The translations under genes were made by a program, and so were the position numbers. 64,000 nucleotides of DNA from assembly GCA_015227615.1 (NCBI GenBank), contig JAALGZ010000007.1:1798001-1862000 (forward strand), written 5' to 3'. How positions within the stretch are numbered: the stretch's first letter is position 1; each line of letters opens with the position of its first letter. This document shows positions 1-12,880 of the stretch, one piece after another. This stretch comes from Labyrinthula sp. Ha. Lineage: Eukaryota; Sar; Bigyra; Labyrinthulida; Labyrinthulaceae. The notes beneath the pieces are model-generated. The model was given only the letters and a program-made list of their open reading frames with translations. It did not search any database and was not told where the DNA came from.

Positions 1-1
1 T

Positions 2-956
2 TTGCACTTAATAACTGCCATGGAAGAGTTAGCCAAAATGAGACGATCCTGGTTTCTCCTGACTAAAGTTATTTTCTTTCGATCTCGCCTTATTCAAGGC
101 GTTGACCCCGTTGATTCAAGTTTCTTACCAATGTTAACTAATAATGGAGAACTACTAAAGAAGCTTTCTAATTTTCAAAGAGTAGCCAAGTTTCAAAGTT
201 TGACTGATTTCAGATACCTCCTCGAGAAGCATGATGTTTCGAAATCCAAGATTGGTAGATTTCTGCTTTTTTATTACTTTAGGATTGCTACAAGATGAAA
301 AACAGGGACTGCTCCAGTTAACGGACCCCAAAAACGGGATAAGAGAGCCTGAGATTTTTGCAGAAATTGGATGTATGGATGACATAGATGAATCTGGAAA
401 GGTTATCTTTGACAAAAAGTGTGGTATTCAAGATGTAGTAACTGTTTATGTTGTTATCTCTTATCTTGGTCTTAATACCTTGAAAGAAGTTGAAGAGGCT
501 GATAACAAAAAAACTGCTCTTCAAAGGAAGGAGAAATCTCCTGTTCTTGTAACTGCTCCGTTTTTTCCGTCATGGTTGAAGGAAAGTTTTTCACTTTCAC
601 TTGGCATAACAAATAATCCAAATGCCCTACTGGCTGTAAGTGACATTATTGTTGAGTCTAATATTGTTAAAACAAAGCTACAGTTTAAACCTGACTTAAG
701 AAAGCCTGGGAAGTACAAGTTTGATCTCTTGGTCACCAGTAAAGTTTACGTTGGCATGCTCAAAAAAATAACCCTTACTTTGGATGCGGTTAAACAAGAA
801 GACGTCGAGAAGCTGCAATTTCATGCTGAGGATCTTGAGACAAAAAAAGAGCCCGGAATCTTTGATGTGCTTTATGATCAAGGAATTGAATCTGATTCAG
901 ATTTTGAAACAGACGAGGATGAAGCTAAACCAAAAGCGGGTGTGAAAAAGAGCTAG
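2..956 (+). CDS. SEC63: SEC63-like ER translocation protein, 3' part (5' end outside window)
   Basis: Two exons, 2-254 and 283-956, joined across a 28-nt intron. Splicing turns the local sequence into KSKI-GLLQDEKQ and keeps the frame open to TAG at 954-956. The product fits the C-terminal SEC63 region of the Sec63/Brr2 family: a helical part (exon 1 and start of exon 2), then an Ig-like beta part with APFFPSWLKESF and a repeated pattern ending in YVGMLKKITLTLD, and an acidic tail (ESDSDFETDEDE). In known Sec63 proteins this region follows the J domain and contacts the Sec61 channel in the ER membrane; the acidic tail binds Sec62 in yeast. No J domain or membrane segments are visible because the gene begins upstream of position 1. 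The first in-frame ATG (20) is not the start; the frame is already open at the window edge. A Brr2-type helicase Sec63 domain is the alternative, but the acidic end favours SEC63. Confidence 0.75.
255..282 (+). other. 28-nt spliceosomal intron in SEC63
   Basis: Begins GTAGAT and ends TACTTTAG; pyrimidine-rich throughout. Removing it joins two frames that each carry SEC63-like sequence and yields a continuous protein. Retained, the frame stops at 298. Confidence 0.8.
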
Positions 957-2101
957 TAACTAGCAGTTTGCATCTTAAAGGTTTATTTCGGTAAGTGTTC
1001 AGTTTTGGCGCAAACTCTTCTGGTTTCACCTAATTGATACTCTATACAAATGGGTTAGGTTTTTCGTACGCGATAGCATGATTCCCTGCAAATGAAGTAA
1101 TCTGCAGTATACTAATGGCATACTTCTAAACTTAAGAACTCGAGCGATGAGCTACCTACTATTCAAACCAAATGTGTTATCGTAGTTTTAAATTAAGGCT
1201 AGGTCTATTAAGTGAGCTGTCCAATGTAGCTGAAGTAAGATGCACAGTGTCATGTGAGCAATCATTCTGTTTCATTGGCAGCTATTAGTTCTACAGAGAA
1301 CCATAAGCCAACTCCACCAAAACTAGTTTATAACATAATATAGGACGGTAAGAAATTATGATACTGATAAGCGTGAACTACTGCTGTAAATCAATTCCAT
1401 AAATTAAGGTTTCTTAATGGTTGTATTTCGACTGATGGACACATGCGTAGAGCCTTTGGGAGAAAAAAATAAGAAGTTCTTTAGTTTAAACTTTTTAAAC
1501 TTTAGAACACGAGCAAAATGCACTCTCTTCTTATATAGAGAAAAGTCTAGCTTTTTTTGGACACAGGATTGGGGATACTAATTTGGACGAACGTAGTTGG
1601 TAGCTTTCTTAGGCACTACTTCTGTATAACTGCCAAAGTTACAATAATCTACTTCGTTTCTACCAGGAAATATTGGTTTTGCCAAGTTTTTTATCTTCGT
1701 CAGACAGTTTGAGAAATAATCGCCCTCTCACTCTTTAAACCTCGATTGGAAAAGTACTGATTAATACAGAGGAAAAAGGTAGTCCATATGGAATTGGAAG
1801 AAGAAACTGACTAATTAGCTTCTACAAAGGTTTTTGACCCCTCAAAAGAATATAACTTCTTCTCTTATGACTGTAAAATCTTGGAGACTACATCATCTCA
1901 TTGATATGTCGCCGTATTGTAATAGTGATTTCACTTGTCTAAGTCTCTAGTAAACAAATGAAAAGAAAAGCAAATACTTAGTATTTTCTCCTGTAATGAT
2001 AATACTGTACTATCGCTGCAAGAGATTAAACCACTGCTACAACAAACCCATATCTATTTATATACTTAGTAGAGAGAAAACATGATTAGAGGCTACTTAA
2101 T
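957..2101. other. Intergenic between SEC63 and ZNFX1 stop
   Basis: Tail-to-tail spacer of about 1.1 kb. No ORF with coding character, no RNA gene and no clear repeat seen. It must hold the 3' UTRs of both flanking genes. Confidence 0.5.
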
Positions 2102-5100
2102 CTACCTAACCTTTTCTGCCAAATGCACAATTCTTCGAAGCTGATCTGTTTCTTCTCTATTTAATGAAAACTGCCTCGGAAAACACTGTTCAAGCTTGAT
2201 TGAATCTCTTCTCGATTTTTCTGCATGTGAAAGTAGTAAAGGTTGTACTGCAGGATTTTCGTTACTTCTTTCGCAGAGGGTCTTTAGGCAATACCAACCA
2301 ATGTCAACCTTTAAAAGTAGTGCACACCTGATTTGACGCAAAAGAGGAAGTTTATGATCTGAGTCGCAAATTTCTTGAACCTTGTCCTGAGCAATCTTTA
2401 AACCATTAGAAAATCCCTCGATGCTTTCTTTGCTTAGTTTCTTCTGGAGCCGAAACCTTAGAGTCCTGATGAGGCATTTTATATTCAAGGAGACTAACCT
2501 GTAATCTGTTTCAACCGTAACAATGAAGGGTATCTTTGAGAGAAATTCTAAATCTTCTCCTGCTAGAGAAAAACAATGACGGGTGTTCTTATAAACCTGT
2601 CTAACAGACTTTTTCTTAATTACCTTGTTTAGGGTTTGATTCAAGACCAAGTCTTTCAGCAACTTTAGCTTTTTTTCTGACTTTTTAATCAGCTTATAAA
2701 CCTCTTTATTCTCCTTGTCAACAGTTTTCTCGGGAAGTCTCACGTAATCGTGCATGTCCTGAGCCAACTCCGTTAAGGCTTGCAGAAGTGCAGTTGCCTG
2801 GAATACAAACTTCTTTACATTGATGACAATTTCATATAGACGTATAATCCTTCTGTATCTCCTAACGTTGTTAAAGGATTTCCTGCAAACTGGGCATTTA
2901 AAGCGGGAAAATTTTTCATTAACTAATACTCTAAACCCATGCTTTAAAGAGCAAAAATGTATTAGTTCAGAACTGTCTTGTTCTGTTTCATAAAATTCGT
3001 CAAACCTAATGAACTGATCCAATTTCTCAACTGTGAAGACATGTTTACAATCCAGAGTAATTAGGTTCGTGTTGACACATTCCGAGAGTTTTCTCCGCAC
3101 AATCTCATCAGCCTTGCGGTTGTTCTTAACTACAACACGAGCTCTGGGAAAACACAAAACACAAGCGTCATCATTGCAGTCCTCCCCACATAACTGAAGA
3201 CATTGATGCCCACAAGAAAGCTTCTTCTTGCATCTAGCATTACATGGCAGGCGAAAACATGGCAAGCCACAACAAAGCTTACAGAAGTTATCTTGATCCC
3301 CACATGTGCATTTCCAGTCACAAGCTTGTGCACAGACTGGGCATTGCTGAAAACATTTTCTGGCACAAAAGGAATGAGAGCAGGATGTGGCACATTTTGC
3401 TTGACAAGGTTTACACTCTCCAGGTTGATGGCATATACCTGAACATTGGTGACCACAGTCAAATGCTTCTTTGCATTTGTATTTGCAGCTCATGTGCTGT
3501 GACACTTTCAGTTGCCCTGTAGATTTCCAACTTTTAAATAAACAATCGCCACAAGAATTTTCACAAATGTGACCACATTTGTTGAGTGAACCACACCTTG
3601 ACTGACATTTAAAGCCTAGGTAACGTGAATTCACAGATGATTCTTTTGCCAGGAGTTTTCGTAGTTTTTGAGATTCTGGACATGTTACTTCCATCGAATG
3701 CTCACAGTGCGGAAGCTTAAACTCATTGTAAATAAAGGTGCACGTTTTTGTTCCCTGTTGAGAACATTTAACTTGAATCTCGTGACCACATGGTAACGTC
3801 TCCTTTATGTCTTCTTCACACATTCCACATTCCTGATAGCAAAACCTTGGGCACGGGTGACCACATTTCGGAATAACTCTCTCACACGGTTCAACACATT
3901 GCATTTCTGCGTGCTCTCTGTCACCAGGATGGCACTTTCGTGTGCAAGCGTGACCACAAGGTAAACGGTCCTGGCATGAGAGGGAGCACCCTCCATCTAC
4001 AGCTATACCTTCTAATTCAGAAGGAGTAGAAACTTTGGACACTGTGCCATGTTGTTGACACTTCAACGCTAAACTTCGAAAGACCTTTCCCTGATTTTGA
4101 AACATCGTGACGATCTTCTTGAAAACTGTGTCCCCTTTTGACTTTTGAATAGTCGCAACCGAACCAAGGATGATCATACCCGATCTAGCCCTGGAGCACA
4201 TGACATTAACCCTGTGACTTGATTTTAAGAACCCTATGTTGCCGTTGCTATTATTACGTACAGTGCTAATAATAACCAAGTCAGCTTCCTCACCTTGATA
4301 GTTGTCAACTGATGATACGCGCAGACAATCCTTAAGAAAAACGTGTGAATTTTCATTTCCAGCTTGGTGCTTACTGTTATCAACCTTTAGTTCAAAATCA
4401 AGTGCGATCTTATCCTTTTCTGAAAGTTCAACCCTAAGATTGGGATAATAGCTATTGAGATACTTCTTAATGTGAACAACCTGCCCTAAATACGGGGTTA
4501 AAATTACAACATTCCTAGCACTAATTTCATTAGAAACAGCATAGCGTGCTAACAAAGTCACAAACTTTGCTTCAAAATCATTCCTTTTAGAAGAGTTTTT
4601 TTCAGTACTCTCTGGGTTATCATGATCTAAGAATACCACATGGTCACGAAACCCAGGAATGTCACCGCGATTCAGTACTATATCATCATCTACCAGATTA
4701 GGATATAAACATTTCCTGATGAAACAGGAGATCTCTGGTCTCATTCTTCTTTGTCTCTCTAAAGTCACAAATTGCGTCGAGTTCTTATGTTTTGTTGCCA
4801 AATTCACAAGTCTTTCAAACAATGATACATCTAACTTATAGGGTGAAGCAGATTCTCGACTAAGGGAATAATTCTGAACTTTTGGTGGCAATTGTAAGTG
4901 GTCCCCTATAAGAATTAGGTGTTCTAAGTTTCTTGTCAATGTAGCCATAACATGCGCCTCTAGAACCTCTCCTGCCTCTTCATAAATAACAATTTTTGGT
5001 TTCAATTCTTTCAACAAGTCCAAATTGTTAGCAGCACCAACTGAGGTAAAGCCAACAACTTGGGCAGCCTTTAGTGCGGCCAATTTTTTATGAAAATAAA

Positions 5101-7944
5101 ATGCGTTTTCTCTCTCTCTGCAAACTTCATATTCCTTTGCTTGGGACTCAATTCTACTGGAGCATTGTTCGTAGATACTCTGTTTGAGATAATTAAAAAG
5201 TGAAAGTCTATTTTTCTTGCTTAATATCCACGGATTGCCATTATTTTCTAGTAAGGTCTTACAACCAAAAGAGCTTTCACGATCTGGGTACTTAAAAAAA
5301 CCAGCCAACCAGTTATCCAAACGGTTTACCTTTTCGAGCAGCGAAAGCTCAGTCTTTGAAAAGTGCGGAATCTTGATAGCACCAAGTTCAAACAATACAA
5401 GGTAACGTTGATTAGCTGGCGTGAGTTTAAAATTCATAAGTGTTTCTTCTCCTTTTTTTTCAAGATCAACCAGGATGGTTTGTATAAGGTCATTGCAGAA
5501 AAAAAAGACAGCAAGCGATGGAAACTTTTTTTCTATGTGCTTTGCAACTACTTGCAAAGAAACTTCGTTTTTCCTACTAGAAAGTTTGGAAAATATTGTG
5601 GAGGTTTGATTTAGTGAAGAGAAAAGATTTTCACGTTTTCTCTGTCTCGTTCGACGTTCATTCCTTTCTAGAAAGCTTGTAGGAACTGAGCGTATGGAGT
5701 CGCTTAGGTTAATAAGTTTGTCACTACCCCTGTTTCCAACTCGAATTACTTTAGATTTGGGTATACCGGAATCTATCAAATCGAGCATGAAATCATCGAG
5801 CGCATGATTTGTGAAACAAATGCATACAATAGGCAACATATCTGCTGACTGCATACAGCCATCATCTTCAGCTATATCGTAATCAGAAGATGTATCTAGA
5901 AACGAGTTTCCATCAATATTACCGACCTCAATGTTTCTTAACAGCAAATTTACGATCTGAACACCACAAAAAGATTTCCCTAAAATAAAACAAAATTGAG
6001 GTAGTTACCAGTCCCAGGTGGACCTTGGATAAGAACCACTCTTCTTGATACAGCAAGCGCTATCGCTTCTAACTGTTTTCCTGTTACAGTAAAATTGTAC
6101 TTCCGGGCCATAAATACCAGTCTAGCCAGGAGTACGTCATAACTTTGTAGCTCCTGTGCTGTTATCGATGCACATTCCTCCACCCCTTTAGAACACAAAG
6201 AACTAAAATCAAGATTTTCCATATTTTTTAGATAACTCGGAGGAAAGTCTCCGATACCATCTAGACCATCGAAATTGCAAAATGTCTCCACAAAAGGAAA
6301 CATCGAGGGTGACTGAAATTGTAGGGACTTTAGCACAGACTCAAATCCTTGAAAGAAGCCTCCTTCAACTTGTGCTACAATAATTTCTCCCTTGTTTCGG
6401 TAACACTCCTGAAACTTTTCGAAGTATTTAACAACATTATGATCCTCAAAAAAAATGCATAACATTTCACGGCCCGCATTATGAACCTTAATCCCGTTGT
6501 TATTATTTTCTAACATCTTGAAGTTGGGTTGGCGTATCTTCCCAAATTGAAATTCTAAGTTAATACCTTCGTTAAGTTGCGCAATCACACAGACCATTGA
6601 ATTATACGAAAAACAGCCCTTTCCATGGTTAAAGTTATTCCTGTTGGACCCTACCTTAAACCATATACAAAGGCAATTTGAGCCATCATGCTGGATCCTA
6701 TATGGCTGACAGTTACGTTTAAGGAGCATTCTCACATCAGCTCTCTTTTTAGGATACACCGATTGATCAAACCTGATAAGTTTGTTCTTTAGTGCAGTTC
6801 TTAGCAAATTTAATCCAGCCTTCCAAGGTAGAACCAGGTCTTCTCGTAGCAACCGAAACTGTGAGTCTAGCAATGACAGTACAGGAGTCTCAATAAAACT
6901 CGAATAGCCTTCCACAGGAAGATAGTTATCGTCAGTTGCAAAGATTTCAGCCTCTGTTGGGAGTATGGAAATTTTTTTATAATCTTTGAAATCATTGTCA
7001 TGTCTTGGACCCAACATCCTAAGTTCCCCAGGGCCAAACTCCTTTAGATCATTATGAATAAGGATCGCCTTTTCATCCATAAAGTTTGGTGAAGATTCTG
7101 TTGCACCATCCTTTTTCATAGCGCATTCAGGAAACAAGCTAGCAGCTAACTTGGAAATCCAACCTGTATAACGTGTTAATGCTATAGAGGGACTTCGCAC
7201 CGTACTTCCCAAGATACAAAACTTTTTACAGTTGTCAAAAAACACTTCATCATCTCTAGCCCGTTTGATTTTTGAAACAACAATCCAAATAATTGCTCCT
7301 ACAATTGAGAAGGCATCATCTACACTAGAAACTTGTAACTGTTCGACTCCAGAAATATCTCTGAAGACCCTTGCAATATTTTCAGTTTCTCTTGAAAATT
7401 TCAACTGTAATTCACTCAAAAAGATTAGCATCATATCCAATGAAAGGGCATCAAACAAAAGGTTCCTCAAGTTGATTAAGTGCTCTGTATGCTTTGTTTC
7501 TTGAAATAACGTTACCAACCTTAAGAATGGCAATAGAGTCATATGAAACTTAAATGTATTATTTGAACAGCGTAGGGAAGTAGCATAATCCATTTGTAAC
7601 ATACTCCTACAAACCTCATAACCTGAAGTACCTTTAAAATGACTTCTTTCGTCAGATATAGTCTTTGTGGAACCAAAGAAGAGTATGAAATCTGATCCTC
7701 CCTCTTGTAAGTTAATCCAGGCAGCCAATACCAGTCTAACATAATCTTTTTGGTTTCTGATCCTTTTGTTTGCTAAAATGGCAAAATCTGGTAGCAAGCC
7801 TTTGCACGATCGACCGGAAGTCAATCTAATATCTTCATTTTTTGAAGGAACTTTCTGGACGAAGTAACTTTTATTCTTATGCTTAGCCCCTAAAACTGCT
7901 TTATGCTTTTTCTTTGAAGGTTTTCCATGAACGGTGGAAGACAT
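2102..7944 (-). CDS. ZNFX1-like SF1 RNA helicase with NFX1-type zinc fingers
   Basis: Two exons (7944-6009 and 5979-2102) give 1937 residues, close to human ZNFX1 (about 1918). The intron lies inside the Walker A motif; splicing restores GPPGTGKS at about 641-648. Other SF1 helicase motifs follow: TNHALD (702-707), EEAGE in the Walker B position (979-983), GDHLQLPP (1004-1011), NYQGEEADLVIIS (about 1205) and the SRAR arginine motif (about 1241). After the helicase come many Cys/His repeats of the NFX1 type (about 1315-1620, e.g. LPCGHACTRKCH, CGHPCPRFC), then a CPVC pair and helical C-terminus. The N-terminus is Lys-rich. In animals ZNFX1 proteins act in small-RNA inheritance (nematodes) and antiviral RNA sensing (mammals); a role in RNA silencing here is inference. 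ATG at 7944 is the first Met in the open frame and starts a basic tail usual for RNA-binding proteins. Confidence 0.9.
5980..6008 (-). other. 29-nt spliceosomal intron within the Walker A codons
   Basis: On the minus strand it begins GTAACTACC and ends TTATTTTAG. It interrupts the codon for the last Gly of GPPGTG|K. Excision gives G-K-S-F and continuous helicase sequence. The TAG of the 3' splice site is in frame if the intron is kept, ending the protein right there. Confidence 0.93.
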
Positions 7945-10900
7945 TTTCCTTTTCTTAAAATTAATTTGTATCTTCAGCTTCTTTTATCTTGTGATTTTTC
8001 AAAAACGTGTAATATATATTAATGAAATACATATATCCGTATAAAACCCCGCCAGGATTCCAAAAATGCGCATGCAGCAAACTAAAACGATGTGGGAACG
8101 TATGTTTCCTCATAATCACGGCCATGGTGGTTCAGTCCCTATCTATTTTGTTTCTTTCGGGATTTAACGGTCTCAAATCCAAAATACAAAGATAATACAC
8201 TCAATGCCACGTCATAGTTGATTGTCTTAAGCCAATTCACCCTTGTTCCTGGGTATTAATTTTGGGGAGTTTTACCAAGAGTTCAAGAATGCAATATCAG
8301 AACAAAGAGCACGCATTCTAGAATTGCTGAGTGAAACTTAAAGGCCCAACTATGGCTATATGAATTAAATTGCCCTTGACTTGTTATCAACTCAAGTGTT
8401 TTCTTTTAGTCAACTGCTGCCCAATTAGTAAAGATTATGCAACTTGGACAGAATCCTTGATGGGACATATAGAAAATAAAATGATTATCTTGTTTTAGGT
8501 AGTTCTATTAACGTGTTCAAGCCCATAGATGTGTCACTATTTCTTGATTTGGCCAGATATTTTGCTTGGTTTATGGAAATATGTTTTAAGTCAGCTATCT
8601 TCGTACCAACTTATTTCTTCAGCTTTTTTTGGCGCTATAACATTATTCTACGCTTTTATTTTGCTTTAGAATCCTTATTTTCAATTTAACTTGATGTATT
8701 TATTCCATATATATACCTGGCTTGGGAGTGGATTGGTGCTTTTCTATGGCGAATTCCGCATTTTACTGATAGTTCTTACTTGTAGCAATTGTTGTTGTAG
8801 CATAATGTAATTAATTAGTATGTACGTACCTTAAATAGTTGTGGGAAACCTGAATAGTTAAAAAACTGTATATGACATTTATTTTATACTTTACATGCCT
8901 ACAGGATGTTTAGTAGCCTCTGGTACGTTTATAACATCAACGAATGGGGGAATGTACTTGCCAGGTGCTAGGTAACTGAATGAGGCAATGAACCTTTGTC
9001 TTTAACTTAGCTATGAAACAAAACTGAAGCCAGCTGACTTGTTCTATTGATGAATTCCTTAATTAATTTCGTTGAACCGTAGCTCAAAAGTTTTGTTTAC
9101 CACGTTATGTTCAAATTTGCTCTTATTTGAATTTATTTCACATTTTAAGGGGTTAACCCTTGCGAAATAGCTCTTTAAATGGTTCTAGTGCTCATATTTT
9201 CAGCCGCATTGGTTTTCCATTGAAAAAAATGATTTTCTCTTAAATTTTTGATACTTTTATCAGTTGTTAGATACCATCTTCTATGATAGACACTTTTCCC
9301 AATATATTGGAACATTACATAACCACATCCTTGATGATTCTGACTAATATTAGTCTTCCACACTAAGTACTCCAAACGATAGTAGCATCTCACATATCTA
9401 CTATAGTAAAAAGCAAAATTAATTATATGTTTGTGTAATAGACCTAGACTCCAAAATTATTGTATCAAGAAGCTGTATCGATATAAAAAAGTTAAGAGAA
9501 CACTCCCGATATATGTTTTTGTCCAGGTAGTAGTTATTTACTTTCGTTGATAGAACATTGTGTAATATGAACTTGTATTCTGGAATAGTGAGAGCATTTC
9601 AAAAACTTGAAGAAGTAACTACATGACCACATAAAAAGCTATTAAATTTTTGTTCAACCACATACAACTTGGTGTTTCCGCTCTGGCTCTTCTATCTCAA
9701 GTACATGCAGAGAAGGAGATACGCTATATTCTTGAAGAAATAATGAGAAAGAAACTACGTAGGATATCTTTTGAAGGAAGAATGAAAGTCGAGCAGAAAA
9801 ATATAATCTCGAAGTCAATAAAATAGCTTTTACTTAAATGATATGTTAAGCTAGTAACTTTTCTTCAAAATATCTTTGAATTCTCCGAGAATATTGACAA
9901 ATACGAGAAATGATGTGTTTTCTGTGAGAAAGTTTTTGGATTGTTATCACCTTAGTCCGGGCATTAATGATTTTATATCTAAACAAAAAAATAATCCCTT
10001 ATTGAACGATTTTATCTTTATACTTTGTAGATAGTTTTCAACTTAGTAGAGATAAAGTCTTAGTGTCGCTACCTTCAGTTCTATAACATAAACTCGGTAA
10101 AGCTCAAAAGAACTCGTGTATATTTTTCTGGTTACCTCTGTTGACATTAAACTCAATAAACTGCATATTTGGTAGAGTTATAAACCTTAGTGAATAAAAT
10201 GAATTCCAATATAGTCCAAATATTGTTGTCTTTGTTTCATTAGACCTAAGGTATACTGCAAAAATACTGGATATGGCGGCAGCACTTAATATTTTTTATG
10301 TTTACTTTCTTGATTCAGAGGTTGAATACGTTAGCAAGTTCAGCTGAAAGGATAAAATTTTTACTTTTTTCTTTTTTCAAAAATCATAACTAGAAAATAT
10401 ACAAACAGAACTCAGAATGCAGTGAAACAAGCTATGCATTACCAAGTAAGTACCAAAAATAAAAATAAAATAATTCTTGTGTATATTGTTGTATATATTC
10501 CATTAAATATTTTTCAGTTAAAGTATGTGTAGCTGTGGAAAGTTAGCACTTGAAGTCAGTATATGGCTTGAGAAAATTTGCACGGCTCGTTTATTGACAA
10601 GGACGGAACTCGCATATTTCCCTTTTTACGGTTTGATACTTGCTTTTGAAAAAAGAAGCCATTCTACAGGAAATATAGCAGTATATTAATGCAGTTTAAA
10701 AAAACTCATTCCATTACTATTTCATAAAGTAAAAAGTATAAATGAGAGTTAGAAAACACTTACAAAAAAAATCAACAAAAGTGGGAGCATATTCCTCCAT
10801 TATCTGTGATTTAATATCCTAATAACCTTTTATAGTGGCAGTGGAATTACAATGTGTTATGGGGAAACTAGACAGCTATGAACTCAAACCTATTTAGATA

Positions 10901-11443
10901 TAACAGTTTTTATTATAACACAAATGGCTATACATGGATAAAATTTACACTCCTTTGACGATTTATTCTTTTAAGAGTTTTGAAGCCAGGAATACTAGTT
11001 ATAATTGCTTGCCTTTTAGCTTAAAAAGTCTAAATGCATAAAAAATCAAATATTTTTTGTACCCTTAGAGATTAACAAGAGATGGATAAATATTGGTGTT
11101 CCCCATAGAATCCTAAATATGCTGAGAGTTAAGATTTTTTGGCATCCTTTATATTTTAAGTCTCCTATATACAAAAACTTTACTATGATTTGAATTTGTG
11201 CTGTGACTTCTTACTGTTTGCACACACATTTAAGATATAAAGCATGGTCATATTTGGAGTACATTATTTTGTTTCTTAGCTAAAATTTGAGTTTTCCATC
11301 CTACCGTATTTAACTTCGAATCGCGTTTTACTCGCATTCAAATCACCTACCATTGGCATCGTTAAGAAAATCCTAGAATTTATTGTTTAAAGGAATTCCG
11401 GAAGATTATTGGGAAGTATCATAACAGATTGAGTACCAGTAAT
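7945..11443. other. Gene-free AT-rich stretch upstream of the helicase gene
   Basis: About 3.5 kb between the helicase start and the first hAT MITE. Contains the GCCACGTCAT element at 8204-8215 and the promoter of the minus-strand gene. No convincing ORF, RNA gene or terminal-repeat element seen by eye. Confidence 0.4.
8204..8215 (+). promoter_or_regulatory. ATGCCACGTCAT bZIP-like element upstream of the helicase gene
   Basis: The same 12-mer occurs at 19228-19239 and its GCCACGTCAT core at 23265-23274, each 150-330 bp upstream of a gene start. The core contains ACGT and reads TGACGTGGC on the other strand, like plant C/G-hybrid bZIP sites and the animal UPR element. Here it lies about 260 bp upstream of ATG 7944. 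Function is inferred from recurrence and position only. Confidence 0.45.
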
Positions 11444-12068
11444 TAGGGGTGTTATTTGATTTATTGATAATTTATCAATAAAAGATTTCCTTATATTTTT
11501 CTTATTGATTTATTCTGATAATTTCCAAATTATTTTGATTGATTATTGATTATCAATGATAATCAATAATAAATTTGGCCACATGGCATTTGGCTAAGTG
11601 GTCAAGAAAAGCCATATTTGATGTTGCCACCGTATGGAATTCTCCTAAAAACGGAGCATATAACTAAAGTTTCTTAACGGTGGAACCTTATTCTACTGTA
11701 ACAAAACTTTTTGCCAAATCTGTCCTGAGGTAGTACTAAAGCAGGAGCCTTACCGTTATGCCGCAGCATAATACTTCGTTAAGAAACACAACATATCACC
11801 CTGCTGCATTCTATTACTGGTTATTCTGGACCATATGGTGTATTTATACGTATTTTCATGCGTAGCATAAATAAAAAATATGTTGTTGGACCATTTGGTT
11901 CCAAGGCCAGGTGGACCTATTTATTATTGATTATTATTTGATAATCAAAATGAAAATCCTTTTATTGATAATCAATCAAAATGCAGATTCTCTTATTGAT
12001 AATCAGAATCAAAATGAGTATCAAATAATTATTGATAATTTTTATCAAATAACACCCCTACCAGTAAT
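11436..12068. mobile_element. hAT-type MITE, 617 bp, with perfect 8-bp target duplication
   Basis: Element 11444-12060 is bounded by a perfect 17-bp terminal inverted repeat, TAGGGGTGTTATTTGAT, and flanked by the direct repeat CCAGTAAT (11436-11443 and 12061-12068). An 8-bp duplication and TAGGG ends are hallmarks of hAT transposons. Both ends are rich in subterminal repeats of the kind TTATTGATAATC in both orientations, as hAT transposases bind. No transposase is encoded; the short ORF at 11911-12120 merely runs through the repeats. It contains a smaller element (11665-11791). The perfect duplication and terminal repeats suggest fairly recent insertion. Confidence 0.9.
11657..11799. mobile_element. 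Nested small MITE related to the neighbouring hAT
   Basis: Within the 617-bp MITE, 11665-11791 starts TAAAGTTTCTTAACGGT, close to the ends of the 4.6-kb hAT element (TAGGGTTTCTTAACGGT), and ends with CGTTAAGAAAC followed by a degenerate tip. It is flanked by CATATAAC and CATATCAC, a 7/8 match as expected of an older 8-bp duplication. The 127-bp insert appears to be a minimal derivative of the same hAT family. Confidence 0.6.
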
Positions 12069-12880
12069 TTCCAATAACATGAAAGATCTCAAAATAACAG
12101 TTTTGTATTTCCAATTGTAGTCAAAACCAACCAAATCTATTATAAGACTAGAGAATTTTCCTTTGGGTGAATAAGAATATGATATAAACTAGAATACATA
12201 AGAATTGTATACACAAAACAAGAAAACTCTGCTTCAACAAACGTGAAAACCGGATTCTTGATACTTGTTCTAGCTATTACGTCGCAGAGAGTTGTGAGTA
12301 TTAAATTTCATTGTGATAACTAGGGTTTCTTAACGGTACAAACGGTAATACCGTTAACCGTTAATACACCAATTTTGCTTACCGGTAATAACGGTAAGGA
12401 TTTTGTTAATTACCGTTTATTAGCGGTATATTACCGGTAGGTTAACAAAATTTGTTAATTCCAGGGTTACATTAATTGTGCATGGTACTACCATAGGAAG
12501 TTACTAGGATTTCACTTGGAATCGAATCCGCGATATATCGTTTATAACTTGGATCTCTCCCATCTATACCAACCAGATAACATGCAACAATATAATTGTT
12601 ACTAGTATCATCATTATGGACTAGGCAGTCGATTCCCCAGAATCCTTCTACACGGACAGACAAGATATTAAACACAACTAAGCAAGGACTAGGAGTTACG
12701 AGACTTAGTTTATTTCGTTCGAAAGCTCTCTTTTTGTAGATTACACTTATTTAACATTTAATTGAATTTGAGAATGTTAAGATCAACAAACAATAGTGCC
12801 TTATCAACAGCGAAACGGATGATGACTGCAGACAATGAAATCCCTCTAGCTCGGCTCCAAATTCGTTTCATTAAAATTTA

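Noticed and set aside
1404-1425. AGGTTTCTTAATGGTT resembling hAT ends
   Set aside because: No inverted partner or 8-bp duplication found nearby.
11911-12120. 69-codon ORF across the right end of the MITE
   Set aside because: Made of the element's own subterminal repeats and continues past the target duplication.
12472-12675. 67-codon minus-strand ORF inside the large hAT
   Set aside because: Does not resemble any transposase region and has no continuation.
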